Shown here in pieces: positions 19,536 through 22,500 of a stretch of 22,500 nucleotides of DNA (position 1 is its first letter; every line of letters starts with the position of its first letter). Under the pieces are notes generated by a model, which saw only the letters and a list, made by a program, of their open reading frames with translations, did no database searches and had not been told where the DNA came from. The stretch covers positions 5,218 through 27,717 of the forward strand of contig BDIP01000136.1 in assembly GCA_003568945.1 (NCBI GenBank), read 5' to 3'. This DNA comes from Kipferlia bialata (taxonomy: Eukaryota; Fornicata). The position numbers and the translations under genes are program-made.

Positions 19536-22500
19536 TAGTAACTGTCCATATCCCTGGCCATGAGGACTGGCCCTGTCCTCTCTCTCCCTCTCTTTGCCGT
19601 TGTTTACCCCGTCTCGTTGTCGTCTGACTAACTCTATTATACGATGGCTGGCTCATATGGTATGTGAACTATTCCCTTATGAGTATCTTCAGTCCCTGTC
19701 CCACCCTCACTTCCAGGCGTCTGACCACCATCACAAGGACTAGAGAGGCTGTCATATACATGCTGGCCAGACTCTGCACAAGGCATATATAGATGAGTGT
19801 ATACATCAGCTTTGTCATATACTCTCTTTGTCTTATATGTGCTGGCTAGACTCTGCACTGCAAGGTGAGGCAGCATGCTCTCTCTCTCTCTCTCTCTCTT
19901 CCTGCCCCACATACATTGACTCTCTAACTCCCCAGACAGCACTCCACAGGAGAGCTGATGTCCCTGATCGACTGGGTGGTGGTCAGGCTCACAAGGTACT
20001 CACTGTGTCTATATAATACATATATGTATTGGTATATACAGTAGAACACGGTGATATAGTGTACTGACTTGTACTCATACCCCCAGACATGAGACCGAGC
20101 CCTCGCTGTCCCTGGTGGCCTGTCTGGATGTGGTCAACGCAGTGCTCAAGGTGGGTAGTATAGATGGACGGTTCTGATAGTGTTGTTATATATATATTGT
20201 CAACGCAGTGCTCAAGGTGGGTAGTATAGATGGACAAGTGTGGGTCTCTATCTATAAAGGACGTTACTGGTAGTGTTGTTCCTATATACACGCAATGCAG
20301 TGCTCAAGATGGGGAGTGTCACTCTGTCCTCTATGCATACATACTTCATGCATGTATCCTCTTCAACGCAGTGCTCAAGGTCGGGGAGTGTTTTACTCAC
20401 ATTATTGGTCTCTATCTATACGCATGGCCGTTCTTCATATATACTTCATGTTGTTCTCATTTCAGATTGGTCAGCGTGATGTCTTGCTACCGGTCTCTGA
20501 CCGCATACCCATTGGTGTCCTGACCCCTCTGCTCAAGAGTAAGAATGCCACAATCAGAAAGTACACGGCCCGGCTGGCACAGAGGTTGGTATACATATTT
20601 ATATATACATATACAATTAGATTGGTATAAATATTTATATATATATTTATTCACAAATATGTATTTATATATATGTACTATTATACACGGCCAGGCTGGC
20701 ACAGAGGTTGGTGCATATATATGTGTATTATTATATAACTATATCTATACGTATACACTTATACACTGCCTGGCTGGCACAGAGGTTGGTATTTATATAT
20801 ATATATATATATATATATCCATACGTATACAATTATTCAGGCCCGGCTGGCACAGAGGTACTCAAATGATATGCGAGTATTGATTCTAACAAGATTCCAT
20901 TGACTCCCTATTCCTGATACGATTCGCCTTCTCATTCAACATTTACCTTCCACTCAGTGATGAATATGTGAGGATCCATCTCTTTGCATCAGCGGGTTAT
21001 ATACATATACATCATTGTGACTTTCTGATGTCCCATTCACACCAGACTGGGTCTGCTGTATTATATATATACACATGTCACATGTGTACATATATAATAC
21101 AGCATGTGTAACACATGTGTATGAATGTATCATCCTGTTTACACCAGACTGGGTCTGCTGTATGTCAAGCCCCGCCCTGTCACATGGGCATACTCCAGAG
21201 GGGCCAGGTCCCTGGCCGCCAATCTCTCTAGACTCAAGGTTCTATATAGTATAGAGTATATAGTGTATTAACAACAAGGGCTCTTTGCCTTCTGGCAAGA
21301 GATTGTGTTCACTCCAATATATCGTCTCTCTCTCACTCCAGGACACCAAGGATAAGACCCAGTCTAAGGGCACGGCACAGGAGGGAGAGCGAGGGAGAGA
21401 GACAGGAGACAAGGGGAAGAATGCCGTGTCGGTGCTGCCTGGCCTGCCTCCAGTCACAACAGGTATATAGTATATATACCATCTTCTATACATGTATATA
21501 TGTCATCCGCTATACACTGATGCTCCAGTCACAACAGGTATATTGTGTAGGATATAGTATACACTGATACCCCAGTCACTGCAACCTGTGCGTTATTTAT
21601 TCATGTATGTGTCTCTGTCTTCCTCTATTCACCCACCCCCACTCCCCTATTGGTCCACTGTCTTCTGATGCCAGGTGGCCTTGGGGCTCTGGCCTCTCTG
21701 TCTGAGTCTGACATCGATGACCTCATAGGGTTTGATGTGCCAGAGGTATGTACCAGTGTATATGATATATAGATATATGTGTAGCTTCGACGTCCCAGAG
21801 GTAGGAGGCTCAATGAATTCAATGGTTGAGTGTGTGGTATATGTGCACATATAGTGAATGGTATTGATGACCTCATAGGGTTTGATGTCCCAGAGGTATG
21901 AGAGCAGGGTGTGTAGTGTATAAATATGTATACATATATATACAAGTATACACATATTCGTAACATACATAGTCCCTGACCCCTAGGCCTTCGACCAGTG
22001 TGTTGAGGCCCTCCTGGTGTCACTCTGCGACACAGACATTGTGGTCAGGTATCAGTGTTAATTATATATATATATATATATATATATTACTATATATGTG
22101 GTCAGGTATCAATGTGTTTATATCACATATATGTATTTTTCTATATATGTGGTCAGGTATGGGTGGACAAACACTATACACCGGCCTTTCACTTTGACTG
22201 ATACTGAACCATCTCCCCCTCACCCCTAGACAGACCTCTGCCAAGGGACTTGGGAGAGTCATGGCAAGGCTCCCAAGGGTGTTTGCAAAGGAGGTACGGC
22301 ATACTCTTCTTGTTAAAGCCTCAGTTAATGTCAGCACTGACCTGACTGTGTGCTCATACACATAAATATATACTCTCATGTAGATTCTCTCTCCTCACCC
22401 CCAGGTCCTAGATGCCGTTCTCTCCATCTTAGCACCTGTGTGTGTGATCATACTCTCTTTATATACTCTAGATACTCTATATATGCTGTCTTTTCTTATT
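17837..22500 (+). CDS. TBCD: Tubulin-folding cofactor D, 5' part (16 exons)
   Basis: Exons 17837-17881, 17959-18126, 18246-18410, 18565-18655, 19212-19279, 19401-19483, 19717-19782, 19936-19995, 20087-20150, 20466-20584, 21148-21238, 21342-21462, 21675-21745, 21987-22048, 22230-22293 and 22405-about 22437 join in phase, giving 457 residues before the window ends. TBCD is a HEAT-repeat chaperone that captures beta-tubulin and helps build the alpha/beta dimer with cofactors C and E. Diagnostic matches to animal TBCD are YYTEQPQLLDPHL, ITVRGYKKTVNLLPND, YVLFLWLSL, RLGLLYVKPRPVTWAYSRG, SLAANLSRLK and TSAKGLGRVMARLPR. The start is the only ATG just upstream of the first donor (MEDPEAALF). Exon 7 ends in a GC donor. 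Exon 2 holds an internal 33-nt tandem duplication. The last donor, GTGTGTG at 22438, is likely but cannot be checked. Confidence 0.93.
18037..18098 (+). repeat. 33-nt tandem duplication inside TBCD exon 2
   Basis: Two in-frame copies encode SDSEALAKEAY and SDSEALAKEDT. The 33-bp period keeps the frame. The duplication is wholly inside an exon, in an acidic linker with no obvious HEAT-repeat role. Confidence 0.9.
18690..19020 (+). repeat. Four donor-side copies of the TBCD exon 4 edge
   Basis: The exon 4 edge (encoding LALLNRHLA, donor at 18656) recurs at about 18699-18727, 18788-18816, 18899-18927 and 18980-19008, each followed by GTATAT. All four copies read CTCGCAG where the exon has CTGGCAG, so they descend from one derived copy. 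They alternate CTGGCACTG, CTGGCCATG, CTGGCCATG, CTGGCACTG. Flanking intron blocks (acgtatga..gtgtatatacata) are duplicated with them. Confidence 0.9.
19841..19866 (+). repeat. Donor-side copy of the TBCD exon 7 edge with a GT donor
   Basis: GCTGGCTAGACTCTGCACTG followed by CAAG|GTGAGG copies the exon 7 edge (GCTGGCCAGACTCTGCACAAG|GCATAT). The real edge has GC; the copy has GT and keeps the same phase. Confidence 0.8.
20199..20391 (+). repeat. Three donor-side copies of the TBCD exon 9 edge
   Basis: The edge encoding VNAVLK with donor GTGGGTAG recurs at about 20199-20232 (identical over more than 30 bp, including intron sequence), 20293-20318 (donor changed to GATGGG) and 20364-20391 (donor GTCGGG). 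Confidence 0.85.
20690..20860 (+). repeat. Three donor-side copies of the TBCD exon 10 edge
   Basis: The edge CGGCTGGCACAGAG|GTTGGT (20571-20590) recurs at about 20691-20713, 20768-20790 and 20839-20862. The last ends in GTACTC. (AT)n tracts separate them. Confidence 0.85.
21041..21061 (+). repeat. Acceptor-side copy of the TBCD exon 11 edge
   Basis: ACACCAG|ACTGGGTCTGCTGTA occurs 107 bp upstream of the same sequence at the real exon start (21148). The copy stops at TGCTGTA, exactly where the palindrome at 21054-21104 begins. Confidence 0.85.
21054..21104. repeat. Long palindrome, 25-bp arms, one mismatch
   Basis: Left arm 21054-21078, centre C at 21079, right arm 21080-21104. Both arms end in TGCTGTATTATATAT or its complement. 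The outer 7 bases of the left arm are exon-derived (the TGCTGTA of exon 11), so an exon fragment is built into the palindrome. Confidence 0.9.
21520..21580 (+). repeat. Copies of the TBCD exon 12 edge
   Basis: CTCCAGTCACAACAG|GTATATTG at about 21521-21544 is a near-exact copy of the donor edge at 21448-21468. A worn third copy (ccccagtcactgcaac) follows at about 21571-21587. Confidence 0.8.
21783..21900 (+). repeat. Copies of the TBCD exon 13 edge
   Basis: The edge encoding DDLIGFDVPE|GTATG recurs at about 21866-21900, nearly unchanged, and in short form at about 21785-21804 (cgacgtcccagag|gtagg). Confidence 0.85.
22098..22160 (+). repeat. Copies of the TBCD exon 14 edge
   Basis: GTGGTCAG|GTATCA at the exon end (22041-22054) recurs at about 22097-22111 and 22148-22162, separated by (AT)n and TATATGT tracts. 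Confidence 0.75.

Noticed and set aside
1-22500. tRNA or rRNA genes
   Set aside because: No cloverleaf with A and B box motifs and no conserved rRNA segment was seen on either strand by eye.

Overview
The window looks like nuclear DNA of a very intron-rich unicellular eukaryote. Genes are split into many short exons (about 30-330 nt, mostly 45-120). Introns are AT-rich and full of (AT)n, (CT)n and (GA)n microsatellites. Splice acceptors have a branch-point-like CTNAY (CTAAC, CTCAC, CTGAC, CTTAC) only a few bases before the AG. A branch point fused to the 3' splice site is known from metamonads such as Giardia and Trichomonas. With the high intron density it suggests a free-living fornicate such as Kipferlia; that is an inference and was not tested by any search.

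Layout. About 1-6533, minus strand: at least 17 exons of a long, mostly helical protein I do not recognise, cut by the window edge. About 6940-8058, plus: a small coiled-coil protein. 8059-8702: no gene seen. 8703-9165: one exon-like block that can be read on either strand. 9166-10484: no gene supported, only hairpins. 10485-11128, minus: a complete three-exon 112-residue orphan. 11292-11757, plus: a weak zinc-knuckle-like candidate. 11925-12234 (minus) and 12366-13158 (plus): a divergent pair of small HMG-box-like paralogues that share an intron position. 13442-17657, minus: a complete 15-exon arginyl-tRNA--protein transferase (ATE1-like). 17837 to the window end, plus: the first 16 exons of tubulin-folding cofactor D (TBCD). 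ATE1 and TBCD are divergent, with 179 bp between their start codons. Every intron phase in ATE1, TBCD, the HMG-like pair and the 112-residue gene joins without a frame break, which supports these models.

The most striking feature is not a gene. In the left gene, the coiled-coil gene, ATE1 and TBCD, introns carry one to six extra copies of the adjoining exon edge together with its splice site. The copies lie on the donor side, the acceptor side or both. Copies on the acceptor side keep the CTNAY...AG module and copies on the donor side keep a GT. They are spaced tens to about 110 bp apart by microsatellites. Introns here therefore seem to grow by repeated duplication of exon-intron boundaries, giving ladders of alternative splice sites in unrelated genes on both strands.
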